DNA from: Acidimicrobiales bacterium
GTDB lineage: Bacteria > Actinomycetota > Acidimicrobiia > Acidimicrobiales > Iamiaceae
Length of the DNA: 64,000 bases
Direction: 5' to 3'
NCBI GenBank assembly: GCA_035547835.1
Contig: DASZTW010000005.1
Coordinates: 558,001 to 622,000, forward strand
The position numbers were made by a program, and so were the translations under genes. Numbering within the stretch: position 1 is the stretch's first letter; every line of letters begins with the position of its first letter. This document shows, in pieces, positions 6,734 to 15,458 of the stretch. The notes under the pieces are model-generated. The model searched no databases. It was not told the DNA's origin and saw nothing but the letters and a program-made list of their open reading frames with translations.

Positions 6734-8902
6734 ATGTCCATCGCGATCACCGACGACCACGCCGCGCTCGCCGCATCGGTGGCGGGCTTCCTCGAACAGC
6801 ACAGGTCGCGGGCAGCGGCGCGGGCCCTGCTCGACGGCGCGCCCGACGCACTTCCCGAGTTCTGGGCCGAAGCGGCCGCGCTCGGGTGGCTGGGCCTTGC
6901 CATCCCCGAAGCGCACGGCGGATCGGGGTTCGGCCTCCCCGAGGCGGTGATCGTCGCCGAGCAGCTCGGCGCGGCCATCGCGCCCGGCCCGTTCGTGCCC
7001 ACCATGATCGCAGGAGCGGTCTTGTCGGCCGCCGGTTCGACGGAGCAGCGCGCCCGCCACCTGCCGGGCCTGGCAGCCGGCACGACGGTCGGCGCGGTCG
7101 CCACCGCCGGCGACGTCGAGCTCCGCGGCGCGACGGGCGCCAAGACCGCCCACGGCAACGCCGGCGTCGTGGTCAGCGGGGGCCTGGCCGACTTGCTGCT
7201 CGTGGCCGCCGGCGCCGACCTCGCGATCATCGACGCCTCGGGCGCCGGTGTCGATATCACTGTGCCGACCAACCTCGATCCCACCCGGCCCAGCGCCCGC
7301 GTGCAGCTCGACGGCGCGCGGGCCGACGTCGTGCCCGGCGGGCGACGCATCCTCATCGACCTGGCGCGCGTCCTGTTCGCCGCCGAAGCCACCGGTATCG
7401 CCCGCGCGTGCACCGATCAGGCCGCCGCGTACGCCAAGGAGCGCAAGCAGTTCGGGCGGGTGATCGCCACGTTCCAGGCGGTGAAGCACCACTGCGCCAA
7501 CATGGCGGTGGCCACGGAGCTGGCGACCGCCGCGGTGTGGGACGCAGCACGCGCTGCAGCATCGGATGGCGACCAGCTCACGTACCTGGCCGCCGTCGCC
7601 GCCAGCCTCGCCGTCACGGCAGCCGAGCTCGACGCGCAGCTCAACACCCAGGTCCACGGGGGGATCGGGTTCACGTGGGAGCACGACGCGCATCTCTACC
7701 TGCGCCGCGCGTCGACGCTGATGAGCGTGGTCGACCCAGTCGTGGCCGCGACCGAGGTCACCGACCAGGCGCGGGCGGGCACCACCCGCGACGGCCACAT
7801 CGAGCTCCCGCCCGAGGCCGAGCCGATCCGAGCGGAAGTGCAGAAGTTCTTGGCCGGTCTCGACGGGCTCGACGCCGACGCTCGCCGCGACGCGCTGATC
7901 GAGTCGGGCTACGCGATGCCGCACTGGCCCAAGCCGTGGGGCCGCGATGCGAGCGCCGTCGAACAGCTCGTGATCGAACAGGAGTTCACTTCCGCTGGTG
8001 TGCAACGACCGCAGCTCGGCATCACGGGCTGGGTCATCTTGACGCTCATCCAGCATGCGACGGACGACCAGGTGACGCGCTGGGTTCGCCCGGCGCTGAA
8101 CCAGGAACTGATCTGGTGCCAGCTGTTCAGCGAGCCTGATGCAGGGTCCGACGCGGCGGGCATCACCACCCGCGGCACCCGGGTCGACGGCGGTTGGCTG
8201 GTCAACGGCCAAAAGGTGTGGACCAGCGGTGCGCACCAGGCCGCATTCGGCCTGGCCACCATCCGCACGAACCCCGACGTGCCGAAGCACGAGGGGATCA
8301 CCACCATGGTGATCGACCTGCACGCCGAAGGGGTCGAGGTCCGGCGGCTCAAGATGCCCACCGGCGACTCCGAGTTCAACGAGGTCTTCTTCAACGACGT
8401 GTTCGTGCCCGACGACGACGTCGTGGGTCCGGTCGACGCGGGTTGGACGGTGGCCCGCGCCACGCTCGGCAACGAGAGCGTCAGCATCGGCGGAGGTCAA
8501 GGCGGCATGTCGATTCCCGGCAACCTGCTGATCGGGGCGTACGACGCGCACCCCGAGCGGATGGCCGACGGCCCGGCCCGCATCGGTCGTTACATCGCGC
8601 AGCAACAGGCGATGCAGCTCATGAACCTACGCAGCGCGCACCGTGCGGTGGCCGGCGCCGAACCGGGTCCCGAGGGCGCGATCACCAAGCTCGTGCTGTC
8701 GGAGATCGGCCACGACTCGGCGGCCATCCTCCACACACTCGCCGGTCCCGAAGGCGCGTTCCTCGACGGCGCGACCGACCTCAGCGGTCGGCTCGTCCTG
8801 TTGCACCGAGCGATGTCGATCGCCGGTGGAACGAGCGAGATCAAGCGCAACCAGATCGGCGAGAGGATCCTCGGTCTCCCGCGCGACCCGCTGATCAACT
8901 GA
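6734..8902 (+). CDS. Two-domain acyl-CoA dehydrogenase (FadE34-like fusion)
   Basis: 722 aa, about twice the usual length. Residues 1-350 resemble the partner subunit lacking the FAD-domain signature but keeping the C-terminal helical motifs ERKQFGRVIATFQAVKHH (about 235) and QVHGGIGFTWEHDAH (about 305). Residues 370-722 carry the full set: W-C-Q-L-F-S-E-P-D-A-G-S-D (about 461), the NGQKVWTSG substrate-face motif and GGTSEIKRNQIGERILGLPRDP at the end. Mycobacterial FadE34-type enzymes have this fused layout and oxidise bulky steroid side-chain CoA esters; the substrate here is unknown. The ATG at 6734 is the only start fitting domain 1. TACTGT lies a few bases upstream, so the leader may be very short. 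Confidence 0.9.
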   Translation: MSIAITDDHAALAASVAGFLEQHRSRAAARALLDGAPDALPEFWAEAAALGWLGLAIPEAHGGSGFGLPEAVIVAEQLGAAIAPGPFVPTMIAGAVLSAAGSTEQRARHLPGLAAGTTVGAVATAGDVELRGATGAKTAHGNAGVVVSGGLADLLLVAAGADLAIIDASGAGVDITVPTNLDPTRPSARVQLDGARADVVPGGRRILIDLARVLFAAEATGIARACTDQAAAYAKERKQFGRVIATFQAVKHHCANMAVATELATAAVWDAARAAASDGDQLTYLAAVAASLAVTAAELDAQLNTQVHGGIGFTWEHDAHLYLRRASTLMSVVDPVVAATEVTDQARAGTTRDGHIELPPEAEPIRAEVQKFLAGLDGLDADARRDALIESGYAMPHWPKPWGRDASAVEQLVIEQEFTSAGVQRPQLGITGWVILTLIQHATDDQVTRWVRPALNQELIWCQLFSEPDAGSDAAGITTRGTRVDGGWLVNGQKVWTSGAHQAAFGLATIRTNPDVPKHEGITTMVIDLHAEGVEVRRLKMPTGDSEFNEVFFNDVFVPDDDVVGPVDAGWTVARATLGNESVSIGGGQGGMSIPGNLLIGAYDAHPERMADGPARIGRYIAQQQAMQLMNLRSAHRAVAGAEPGPEGAITKLVLSEIGHDSAAILHTLAGPEGAFLDGATDLSGRLVLLHRAMSIAGGTSEIKRNQIGERILGLPRDPLIN

Positions 8903-8951
8903 GGTGCGGTGAGCTGCCGGCGCCGTGCGCGCCAGCAGCACCGCCACCGCG

Positions 8952-10136
8952 TCAGATCCGCTGGATCAGCGTGCCCGTGCCCAGCCCGCCGCCGCAGCAC
9001 ATGGTGGCGAGGCCGTACTCGCCGTCGCTGCGCTCGAGCTCGTGCAGGGTCTTGGTCAACAAGATGCAGCCGGTGCCGCCGAGCGGGTGGCCGAGCGCGA
9101 TCGCCCCGCCGTTGGGGTTCACCTTGCCCATGTCCGGCTTCAGGGTCCTGGCCCACGCCAGCACGACCGAGGCGAACGCCTCGTTGATCTCGAACACGTC
9201 GATGTCGTCGATCGTGAGGCCCTGGCGGTCGAGCAGGCGCTGGGTGGCGGGGATCGGACCTTCGAGCATCAGCACGGGGTCGCACCCGACCAGGCAGGTC
9301 TGCAGCACACGGGCCTTGGGCGTCAACCCCAGCTCCTTGGCCTTGTCGGCCGTGGTGACGAGCACGGCCGCCGCACCGTCGGAGATCTGCGAGCTGCTGC
9401 CCGCCGTGTGCACGCCGTCGGGGCGAGCCACCGGCTTGAGGTTGGCGAGCGCTTCCAAGCTCGTGTCGCGCAGCACTTCGTCGACGCCGAACGTGATGGT
9501 CTCGTCGAGCCGCTTGCCGTCGGCGTCGACCTGCGTGGCTTCGATCGGCAGGATCTGGCCCTCGAAACGGCCTTCGTCAACAGCCCGCCGGGCGCGGATC
9601 TGCGACTCGAGGCCGAACGCGTCGGTGTCGGCGCGGGTGATGCCGTACTTGTCGGCGATGCGCTCGGCGCCCTCGAACTGCGACGTGTACTCGTAGTGCG
9701 TGGCGTACGTGCGGTTGATCGGCTTGCCGTGACCGGCCTTGGCGCCGTCCATCGCGTTCGCACCGAGGGGCACCATGCTCATGTTCTCGACGCCGCATGC
9801 CATGGCGATGTCCTCGGCGCCCGAGCCAACCAGGTTGACGGCCAGGGCCAGCGCCTGCTGCGACGATCCGCACTGGCTGTCGACCGTCGTCGACGCGACG
9901 TTCTCGTCGAGACCCGCGCCCAACCAGGCCGTGCGGGTGATGTTGGCGGACTGCGCGCCGACCTGGTCGATGCAACCGCCGACCACTTGGCCGACCTGGC
10001 TCGAGTCGACACCGGCGCGACGCAGAACCTCAGCCTGGACCGGACCAAGCAGGTCGATCGGGTGGGTGTTCGACAGCGTGCCGTTCTTCTTGCCCACGGC
10101 CGTCCGGACGGCCTCGACGATCACGACTTCGGGCAT
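8952..10136 (-). CDS. Thiolase (acetyl-CoA C-acyltransferase, FadA5/FadA6-like)
   Basis: 394 aa, the normal length for degradative thiolases. Nucleophile Cys89 in D-S-Q-C-G-S-S, His350 in G-H-P-L-G-G-T-G and the acid/base Cys in MCCGGGLGTG (380/381) are all present, so full activity is expected: cleavage of 3-ketoacyl-CoA with CoA, releasing acetyl- or propionyl-CoA. The ATG has a strong GGGGGAG 4 nt upstream. It converges with the two-domain acyl-CoA dehydrogenase, and a 146-bp gap holding a hairpin separates it from the SDR upstream, so it may have its own promoter. Confidence 0.93.
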   Translation of the reverse strand: MPEVVIVEAVRTAVGKKNGTLSNTHPIDLLGPVQAEVLRRAGVDSSQVGQVVGGCIDQVGAQSANITRTAWLGAGLDENVASTTVDSQCGSSQQALALAVNLVGSGAEDIAMACGVENMSMVPLGANAMDGAKAGHGKPINRTYATHYEYTSQFEGAERIADKYGITRADTDAFGLESQIRARRAVDEGRFEGQILPIEATQVDADGKRLDETITFGVDEVLRDTSLEALANLKPVARPDGVHTAGSSSQISDGAAAVLVTTADKAKELGLTPKARVLQTCLVGCDPVLMLEGPIPATQRLLDRQGLTIDDIDVFEINEAFASVVLAWARTLKPDMGKVNPNGGAIALGHPLGGTGCILLTKTLHELERSDGEYGLATMCCGGGLGTGTLIQRI

Positions 10137-10200
10137 TTGCTCCCCCTAGAAAGCGCTCTTCTCGACGGCCTGCAACCTATTCCGTCCCCCCTCCCTCTCA

Positions 10201-10256
10201 CCATTCTGGGCACCTGACGGTGCCCCCTCGGGCGCGCTTACAGATGCCCGGAACGG
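10201..10256. terminator. Nested hairpin between SDR and thiolase genes
   Basis: Outer arms 10201-10212 (CCATTCTGGGCA) and 10245-10256 (TGCCCGGAACGG) pair at 10 of 12 positions; inside is a perfect GGGCACC-TGAC-GGTGCCC stem (10208-10225) that overlaps the outer arm, so the two are alternatives. It lies 3' of the SDR (ends 10283, minus) and could end that transcript. The outer arms resemble those of the larger hairpin at 26993-27046. Confidence 0.45.
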
Positions 10257-10282
10257 GATTGGGGTCACAACGGGCTCGGGCG

Positions 10283-11095
10283 TCAGGTGAAGTCGGAGCC
10301 GCCGTCGACGTTGAGGTTGGCGCCGGTCATGTACGTGTTGGCGCGCGAGCCGAGGAACGCGATGACCGGCCCGATCTCCGAGGGGTCGGCGGCGCGGCGC
10401 ATGTACGCCGGGTGGCCGAAATCCTCGTCGATCACCCGCATGGCGTCGTACAAGTCGTCGGGGTCGACGCCCCGCTCGGGCGGCAGGGACGCCAGATAGC
10501 CCTGCAACCCAGGCGACAGGAACGACCCGGGTGACACCGTGTTCACGAGAATGCCCTCGGGTGCGAGGCTGACCGCCAAGTTCTTGCTCACGCTGGTCAG
10601 CGCCGCTTTCGACGCGGTGTACGCGGGCAGCGACGGTGACTGCCGCTTGGTCGAGTGGGCCGACACGTTCACGATGCGGGCCCACTCGGCCGCCCGCAGC
10701 AGCGGCAGGGCAGCTCGCACGCAACGCACGGCGCTCACCGTGCCGATGTCGAACGTGGCGAGCCACTCGGCGTCGTCGAGCGCGTCGATGGACCCGATGC
10801 CCACGCCGACCGGCCCAGCTGCGTTCACCAGCACGTTGACGTGCCCCCAGCGCTGGCCCACCTCGTCGAACGCGCGCTGGACCTGGTCGGTGGACAACAA
10901 GTCGGTGGAGATGCCGGCCGCGTCGGCCGCCCCTTTCGCGTGGAGCGCTTCGACCGTGCGGTCGAGGTCGGGTTGGCTGCGTGCCAGCACGACGACCACC
11001 GCCCCGTCGGCGGCGAACACCTCGGCCGCGGCCCGTCCCATCCCCCGGCTGCCGCCGTTCACGACGACCACTGCCCCGTCGAGTCCCAGGTCCAT
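10283..11095 (-). CDS. Short-chain dehydrogenase/reductase
   Basis: 270 aa classical SDR. Rossmann motif N-G-G-S-R-G-M-G (13-20, in place of TGxxxGxG), N-A-A-G (91-94), active-site Ser near 145 in VNVSAHS, Y159-x3-K163 in Y-T-A-S-K, and a C-terminal NVDGGSDF. It probably oxidises or reduces a hydroxy/keto group on a CoA ester or ring substrate with NAD(P). The ATG has GAGGAGG 5 nt upstream; the much longer open frame through the opposite gene is not real. It is divergent from the acyl-CoA-synthetase-like gene across a 63-bp region with an AT-rich palindrome. Confidence 0.88.
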   Translation of the reverse strand: MDLGLDGAVVVVNGGSRGMGRAAAEVFAADGAVVVVLARSQPDLDRTVEALHAKGAADAAGISTDLLSTDQVQRAFDEVGQRWGHVNVLVNAAGPVGVGIGSIDALDDAEWLATFDIGTVSAVRCVRAALPLLRAAEWARIVNVSAHSTKRQSPSLPAYTASKAALTSVSKNLAVSLAPEGILVNTVSPGSFLSPGLQGYLASLPPERGVDPDDLYDAMRVIDEDFGHPAYMRRAADPSEIGPVIAFLGSRANTYMTGANLNVDGGSDFT

Positions 11096-11118
11096 GTGCG
11101 CCTCCTCGGAGCGAATCG

Positions 11119-11131
11119 TATATTGAATATG
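11119..11131. promoter_or_regulatory. AT-rich palindromic promoter element
   Basis: TATATTGAATATG contains the perfect palindrome ATATT-G-AATAT between two divergent genes. TATATT (11119-11124, plus) is a plausible -10 for the ligase gene starting at 11159. A near-identical 13-mer occurs at 24636-24648 upstream of an acyl-CoA dehydrogenase. Confidence 0.45.
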
Positions 11132-11158
11132 ACGCCTGCCACGGAGGACCGCGCCGGA

Positions 11159-12751
11159 ATGAGCCTCGCCGACCTGCTGTTCGCAGCTGACGTCGCCGGC
11201 GACACCGTACGGGTCCACCTCGGCGAGCAGCAGACGACGCAAAGCGAGCTCGTCGAGCTCGCGACCGGCCTCGTCGACCAGCTCGCCGCGGCAGGCGTAC
11301 AGCCCGGTCAGGCGGTGGGGGTCCTGCTCCCGAACTCTGCGACCCTCATCGCGACGCTGTTCGCCGTGCTGCGCGCGGGCGCGGTGTACGTCCCGCTCAA
11401 CCCGCGACTGCCGGCACCCGAGCTGGCCGAGGTCCTCGGCGCGACACGACCTGCCGCCGTGGTGACCGACCAGCCTGACCGCTTCCCTGGCCGCGTTGGC
11501 ACGATCGCGCCATCGGGCGACGGGACCTGGCAGCGCAACGGGGACGCTGATCCCACCGCCGACACGCACCCAGACGGCGTGGCGCTCGTGCAGTTCACGT
11601 CGGGGACCACCGGCCGGCCGCGACCCATCGAGCTGCGCGCAGAGACGGTGGAGCGGCTCATGGCCGGCGTCGTCAAGACGGTCCGCGGGCGCCGCGACCG
11701 CGCGACCGCTACCGCGAAGGCCCCGATGCCGAACTTGTTGCCGGTGTCGCTGTCGCTGTGGGCCGGCCTGTACAACGTGTTGTTCGCGTTCGTCGTCGGC
11801 GCCCCGGTGGTGCTGATGGACGAGTTCGACACCCGGGAGTTCGCGAGGCTCGTGCACCGCTACGGGATCCGCTCGGTGATCCTCCCGCCCGCCGCGCTCA
11901 CGATGCTGACCGAGGATCCGGCCGTCGACTCCCTGGCACCGCTTCGCCTGGTTCGCAGCGTGAGCGCGCCGCTGTCGCCCTTGCAGGCCCGACGGTTCCG
12001 CGACCGCTTCGGCGCCGCCGTCCTCAACGGCTACGGGCAGACCGAGCTCGGCGGCGAAGTGATCGGTTGGAGCGCCGCCGACGCCCGCGAGCACGGCGAC
12101 GACAAGCTCGGCTCGATCGGCCGCCCGCACGACGGCATCGAGGTCCGCGTGTGCGACGAGGATGGCGCCGTGCGTGCCACCGACGAGCTCGGTGAGCTGT
12201 GGATCCGCACGCCCGCGACGGCCCGGGCGGTCGAGCCTGCGCTCGCCGATCGGGTCAGCCCCGACGGCTTCGTCCGCACAGGTGACCATGCCCGCGTCGA
12301 CTCCGACGGGTTCGTCTGGGTCGAGGGCCGCCTCTCCGACATGATCAACCGCGGCGGTCTGAAGGTCTTCCCGGCGCAGGTCGTCGAAGTGCTCCTGCTC
12401 GACCCCGCCATCGCCGACGCGGCGGTGGTCGGCGTCCCCGACGATCGGCTGGGGGAGGTGCCCTGGGCGTTCGTCGTGGCCACCGACGACCGGCCGATCG
12501 ATGCGGGTTCGGTGCAAGCGAGATGCCGGCAGCACCTGGCCGCGTACAAGGTCCCCGTGGAAGTCGTGGCCGTGCCCGCGCTCCCCCGCAACGAGCTCGG
12601 CAAAGTGCTGACCCGAGAGCTCGTGGCTCGGGCGCGAGGAGTACCCTTGGACTCGTTCGCCAAGGGGGGCAGCGCCACGCCGCGCGACGCGAAGCCCGAC
12701 GGCCACGCGGCCGCCGGCACCACTCGAAAGGACTCCGATGGACGCCGATGA
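11159..12751 (+). CDS. Acyl-CoA synthetase-like AMP-binding protein
   Basis: 530 aa from the ATG at 11159 (GGAGG 11 nt upstream); an in-frame ATG at 11129 lies inside the palindromic -10 region and is less likely. ANL fold: FTSGTTGRPRP (the usual PKG Lys is Arg-Pro), LNGYGQTELGGE, GDHARVDSDGFVWVEGR, hinge MINRGGLKVFPAQ, and C-terminal LPRNELGKVLTREL with the catalytic Lys. The altered P-loop end is unusual but occurs in divergent members. A Gly/Ala-rich tail of about 35 residues follows. The 3' end overlaps the amidohydrolase start by 14 nt, so the ligase and amidohydrolase form an operon. Confidence 0.82.
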   Translation: MSLADLLFAADVAGDTVRVHLGEQQTTQSELVELATGLVDQLAAAGVQPGQAVGVLLPNSATLIATLFAVLRAGAVYVPLNPRLPAPELAEVLGATRPAAVVTDQPDRFPGRVGTIAPSGDGTWQRNGDADPTADTHPDGVALVQFTSGTTGRPRPIELRAETVERLMAGVVKTVRGRRDRATATAKAPMPNLLPVSLSLWAGLYNVLFAFVVGAPVVLMDEFDTREFARLVHRYGIRSVILPPAALTMLTEDPAVDSLAPLRLVRSVSAPLSPLQARRFRDRFGAAVLNGYGQTELGGEVIGWSAADAREHGDDKLGSIGRPHDGIEVRVCDEDGAVRATDELGELWIRTPATARAVEPALADRVSPDGFVRTGDHARVDSDGFVWVEGRLSDMINRGGLKVFPAQVVEVLLLDPAIADAAVVGVPDDRLGEVPWAFVVATDDRPIDAGSVQARCRQHLAAYKVPVEVVAVPALPRNELGKVLTRELVARARGVPLDSFAKGGSATPRDAKPDGHAAAGTTRKDSDGRR

Positions 12752-14018
12752 CCTGATCCTCGTGAGCGTCGACGACCACCTGGTCGAGCCGCCACACCTG
12801 TTCGACGGGCGCCTGCCGGCCAAGTACCAGGACCAGGCACCAAAGGTCGTCCAGACCAAGGACGGCTCCGACGTGTGGACGTTCAACGGCTCCGTCATCC
12901 CCAACGTCGGGCTCAACGCGGTGGCGGGTCGCCCGAAGGAGGAGTACGGCATCGAGCCGACCGCCTTCGACGAGATGCGGCCCGGGTGCTTCGACATCCA
13001 CGAGCGCATCAAGGACATGGACGCCGGCGGGATCCTCGGCTCGATGTGCTTCCCGTCGTTCCCCGGCTTCAGCGGCCGGCTGTTCGCCGCCGCCGACGAC
13101 AAGGACCTCGCGTTGGCGGTGGTGCAGGCGTACAACGACTGGCACGTCGACGAGTGGTGCGGCTCCTACCCGGGGCGCTTCATCCCGATGGCGCTCCCCG
13201 TCTTGTGGGACCCCGAACTGGCCGCCGCCGAAGTGCGCCGCCTCGCCGCCAAGGGCTGCCACTCGGTCACGTTCACCGAGAACCCCGCCGCGCTCGGCTA
13301 CCCGAGCTTCCACACCGACCACTGGGACCCGCTGTGGACGGCGTTGTGCGACGAGAACGTCGTGCTCTCCGTGCACTTGGGCTCGTCGGGCAGGTTGGCG
13401 GTCACCGCGCCAGATGCCCCGATGGACGTGATGATCACGCTCCAGCCGATGAACATCTGCCAAGCGGCAGCCGACTTGTTGTGGTCACGGATCCCCAAGC
13501 ACTTCCCGGACATCAAGATCGCCCTGTCCGAGGGCGGCACCGGCTGGATCCCGTACTTCCTCGACCGCCTGGACCGCACGTACGACATGCACCACTTGTG
13601 GACGGGTCAGGACTTCGGCGACCGACTGCCGAGCGACGTGTTCCGCGACCACTTCCTCACCTGCTTCATCGCCGACCCGGTCGGGATCGCGCTGCGCGAC
13701 ATGATCGGCATCGACAACATCGCCTGGGAATGCGACTACCCGCACTCCGACTCCTCGTGGCCGCACGCCGCCGAGGAACTGGCAGCCGTTGCGGCCGACG
13801 TGTCCGACAGCGACCTCAACAAGATCACGTACGAGAACGCGTGCCGCTGGTATTCGTTCGACCCGTTCGCACACCGTGCCAAGGAAGATTGCACGGTGGC
13901 CGCGCTGCGGGCCGAAGTGCCGGACCACGACGTGTCGGAACGATCGATGGACCACGGCCGCCTCGAGCACAAGGGCCCCGGCAGCCTGGCGGAGCTGGCC
14001 GCCAAAGCCTCGGCCTGA
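12738..14018 (+). CDS. Amidohydrolase-2 (ACMSD-like) family protein
   Basis: 426 aa TIM-barrel metal hydrolase/decarboxylase-like protein. Metal-site positions: D-D-H-L-V-E-P near the N-terminus (usual HxH replaced by DxH), His in SVHLGSSG, Glu in ALSEGG, and Asp in W-E-C-D-Y-P-H-S-D-S-S-W-P. This layout is common in actinobacterial amidohydrolase-2 proteins in steroid and aromatic catabolism clusters; known relatives decarboxylate or hydrolyse C-C or C-N bonds. The ATG has AAAGGA 5 nt upstream and overlaps the ligase gene. A paralogue lies at 50377-51573, also paired with an acyl-CoA synthetase. The reaction is not predictable from sequence. Confidence 0.85.
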   Translation: MDADDLILVSVDDHLVEPPHLFDGRLPAKYQDQAPKVVQTKDGSDVWTFNGSVIPNVGLNAVAGRPKEEYGIEPTAFDEMRPGCFDIHERIKDMDAGGILGSMCFPSFPGFSGRLFAAADDKDLALAVVQAYNDWHVDEWCGSYPGRFIPMALPVLWDPELAAAEVRRLAAKGCHSVTFTENPAALGYPSFHTDHWDPLWTALCDENVVLSVHLGSSGRLAVTAPDAPMDVMITLQPMNICQAAADLLWSRIPKHFPDIKIALSEGGTGWIPYFLDRLDRTYDMHHLWTGQDFGDRLPSDVFRDHFLTCFIADPVGIALRDMIGIDNIAWECDYPHSDSSWPHAAEELAAVAADVSDSDLNKITYENACRWYSFDPFAHRAKEDCTVAALRAEVPDHDVSERSMDHGRLEHKGPGSLAELAAKASA

Positions 14019-14021
14019 ACG

Positions 14022-14039
14022 GGCCGGTCAGACCCGGCC
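14022..14039. terminator. Candidate bidirectional terminator hairpin
   Basis: GGCCGG-TCAGAC-CCGGCC (6-bp stem, 6-nt loop) just after the amidohydrolase stop, between convergent genes. No U-tract is present, as is usual in very GC-rich actinobacteria. Confidence 0.4.
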
Positions 14040-14107
14040 GAGCCGGGATGGTTGGCGGCCAGACGCACCCGAGGCGGTGCGGCGGTCGCAGTCGGTTCAG
14101 CCGCCGC

Positions 14108-15355
14108 TCACGACGCGAACTCGGCGGCGATGGCGTCGAGCGCGCCTTGCAGCGTGGTCGATCCGCCGGGGGGATCCGGCAGCCGCACCGGGCCGTGCTC
14201 CCGGCTGGGCAACAAGATCGTCGCGTGGCCCGGGGTGGTGAGCTCGCCGCGCTGGCTCACCGCCGATAGTTCCACGTCGACGGCCGGACGATCGCCGGCG
14301 GCGAGGTACTTGCGCACCACCGTGCCGCGCAGCCACTGCGCGTCGCCCACGTAGTTGAAGCGCCGGAACTCGCAGTCGAGCTTCCACAGCCAGGCGTCGT
14401 CGCCCATCCAGTCGGTGCACAGGTGGATGAGCCACGTCTCCCGCATGCGCCCGTAGTCGAACGTCGTCGGGTTGCCCGAGCGGCGGGCGAACTCCGGGTC
14501 CCAGTGCACGCGCTGCATCACGTCGGGAACGTTCTGTTCGTCGCGGTGGAAGAAGCGCGGGATCCGTTGGCGGTTCTGGTAGCCGAGTCGCAGCGGCTTC
14601 ACCCCGTACAGGCCCATGCCCATGCCCACGTGCCAGCAGATCATGTCCGTGACGGTGAGCGGCCCTTTCACCATCGGGCCGAGCCCGGCGCCTTCGACCA
14701 CGTCTTCCCACCACCGCGGCGCCGCGCCACGTGGGCTTTCGGCGGCGTACTGCGCTTCGAGCGCGGCGATCTCCTCGTCGGTCCACACCGCCGGCTCGAT
14801 CGCGTCGTACTTCTTGCGCGCACGGGCCTTGGTCCGCTCGGTTCGCACCATCAGGCGCCGCTGGGTGGCCAGCAGCGTGCCCGCTCCGTCGCGGAACACC
14901 TGCCCGGTCCACTCGTGGATGGCTCGCTCCGCGAACTCGCTGGGCTTGTCGAGGGCAGCCACCAAGGCGTTGCGTCGCAACACCCGCCGGTCCGGTCGCA
15001 GCGGCGCCCACCATTCGCGCGCGCTCGCGGCGTAGAACGCATGGACCCCGCGCAGCGGGTCGCCCCTCATGAGGCCACGATGCTCGGCGGGGACTTCGGT
15101 GACCTCGTCTTCGCCGATCAGCGTGTCGCCGCCCACCAGCGGGGGCGGCGCGATCGGCCCTTCCCAACGAGTAGCTGCCGCGTACCCCGGGTCGCACCAC
15201 AGCGGGTTGTCGTCGCCATACGCCTCCGCCACGTGGCGGAACGCGTCGGTGCCCGGCCGTGCGTAGTGCGGTGGCATCGGGTGGGGCTCGGGGATCCCGA
15301 TGCGGGCCCGGAGGCGGGCGACCCCCTCGTCGGTGATCGTCCCCCCGTCGGCCAT
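14108..15355 (-). CDS. MaoC/FAS1-dehydratase-like acyl dehydratase
   Basis: 415 aa from the ATG at 15355. It has two hot-dog-like halves: the N-terminal half (about 1-180) has the MaoC-N pattern (PPLVGGDTLIGEDEV, GDPLRGVHAFYAAS, TLLATQRRLM); the C-terminal half includes GPLTVTDMICWHVGMG and a later WLIHLCTDWMGDDAW, NYVGDAQWLRGTVV and LTTPGHATILLPS. Proteins of this kind hydrate enoyl-CoA in steroid and fatty-acid catabolism. TATAAT lies 9 nt before the ATG with no Shine-Dalgarno site, pointing to a leaderless mRNA. It is divergent from the GntR regulator, its likely controller. Confidence 0.8.
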   Translation of the reverse strand: MADGGTITDEGVARLRARIGIPEPHPMPPHYARPGTDAFRHVAEAYGDDNPLWCDPGYAAATRWEGPIAPPPLVGGDTLIGEDEVTEVPAEHRGLMRGDPLRGVHAFYAASAREWWAPLRPDRRVLRRNALVAALDKPSEFAERAIHEWTGQVFRDGAGTLLATQRRLMVRTERTKARARKKYDAIEPAVWTDEEIAALEAQYAAESPRGAAPRWWEDVVEGAGLGPMVKGPLTVTDMICWHVGMGMGLYGVKPLRLGYQNRQRIPRFFHRDEQNVPDVMQRVHWDPEFARRSGNPTTFDYGRMRETWLIHLCTDWMGDDAWLWKLDCEFRRFNYVGDAQWLRGTVVRKYLAAGDRPAVDVELSAVSQRGELTTPGHATILLPSREHGPVRLPDPPGGSTTLQGALDAIAAEFAS

Positions 15356-15364
15356 CGGCTCGAT

Positions 15365-15370
15365 ATTATA
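15365..15370 (-). promoter_or_regulatory. Consensus -10 box (TATAAT), leaderless start
   Basis: Perfect TATAAT on the minus strand ends 9 nt before the MaoC-like ATG (15355), placing transcription start within about 3 nt of the codon. It sits in the palindromic ATAT-T-ATAT stretch (15363-15371) of the divergent promoter region shared with the GntR gene. Confidence 0.6.
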
Positions 15371-15458
15371 TACGAATCGGCCCAAGCACAGAGGGCGAGC
15401 ACCGCGCCGGGTCCGGTCTCGGCGCCCGCCGTCCCCCGACCGGCCCGGAGGTGAGCAC

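Noticed and set aside
5126-8605. Long minus-strand open frame that would give a 1159-aa protein
   Set aside because: Only the C-terminal 514 aa form a ligase; the rest mirrors the well-supported plus-strand dehydrogenase and is low-complexity Arg/Gly/Ala/Val sequence typical of GC-rich antisense frames.
11119-11131. KstR-type steroid operator
   Set aside because: The palindrome lacks the AAC-N-GTT core reported for KstR sites; no KstR-like consensus was noticed at the main promoters, though I could not scan exhaustively.
10283-13135. 950-aa minus-strand open frame including the SDR
   Set aside because: The SDR ATG at 11095 has a strong ribosome site; upstream codons mirror the opposite ligase and amidohydrolase genes.
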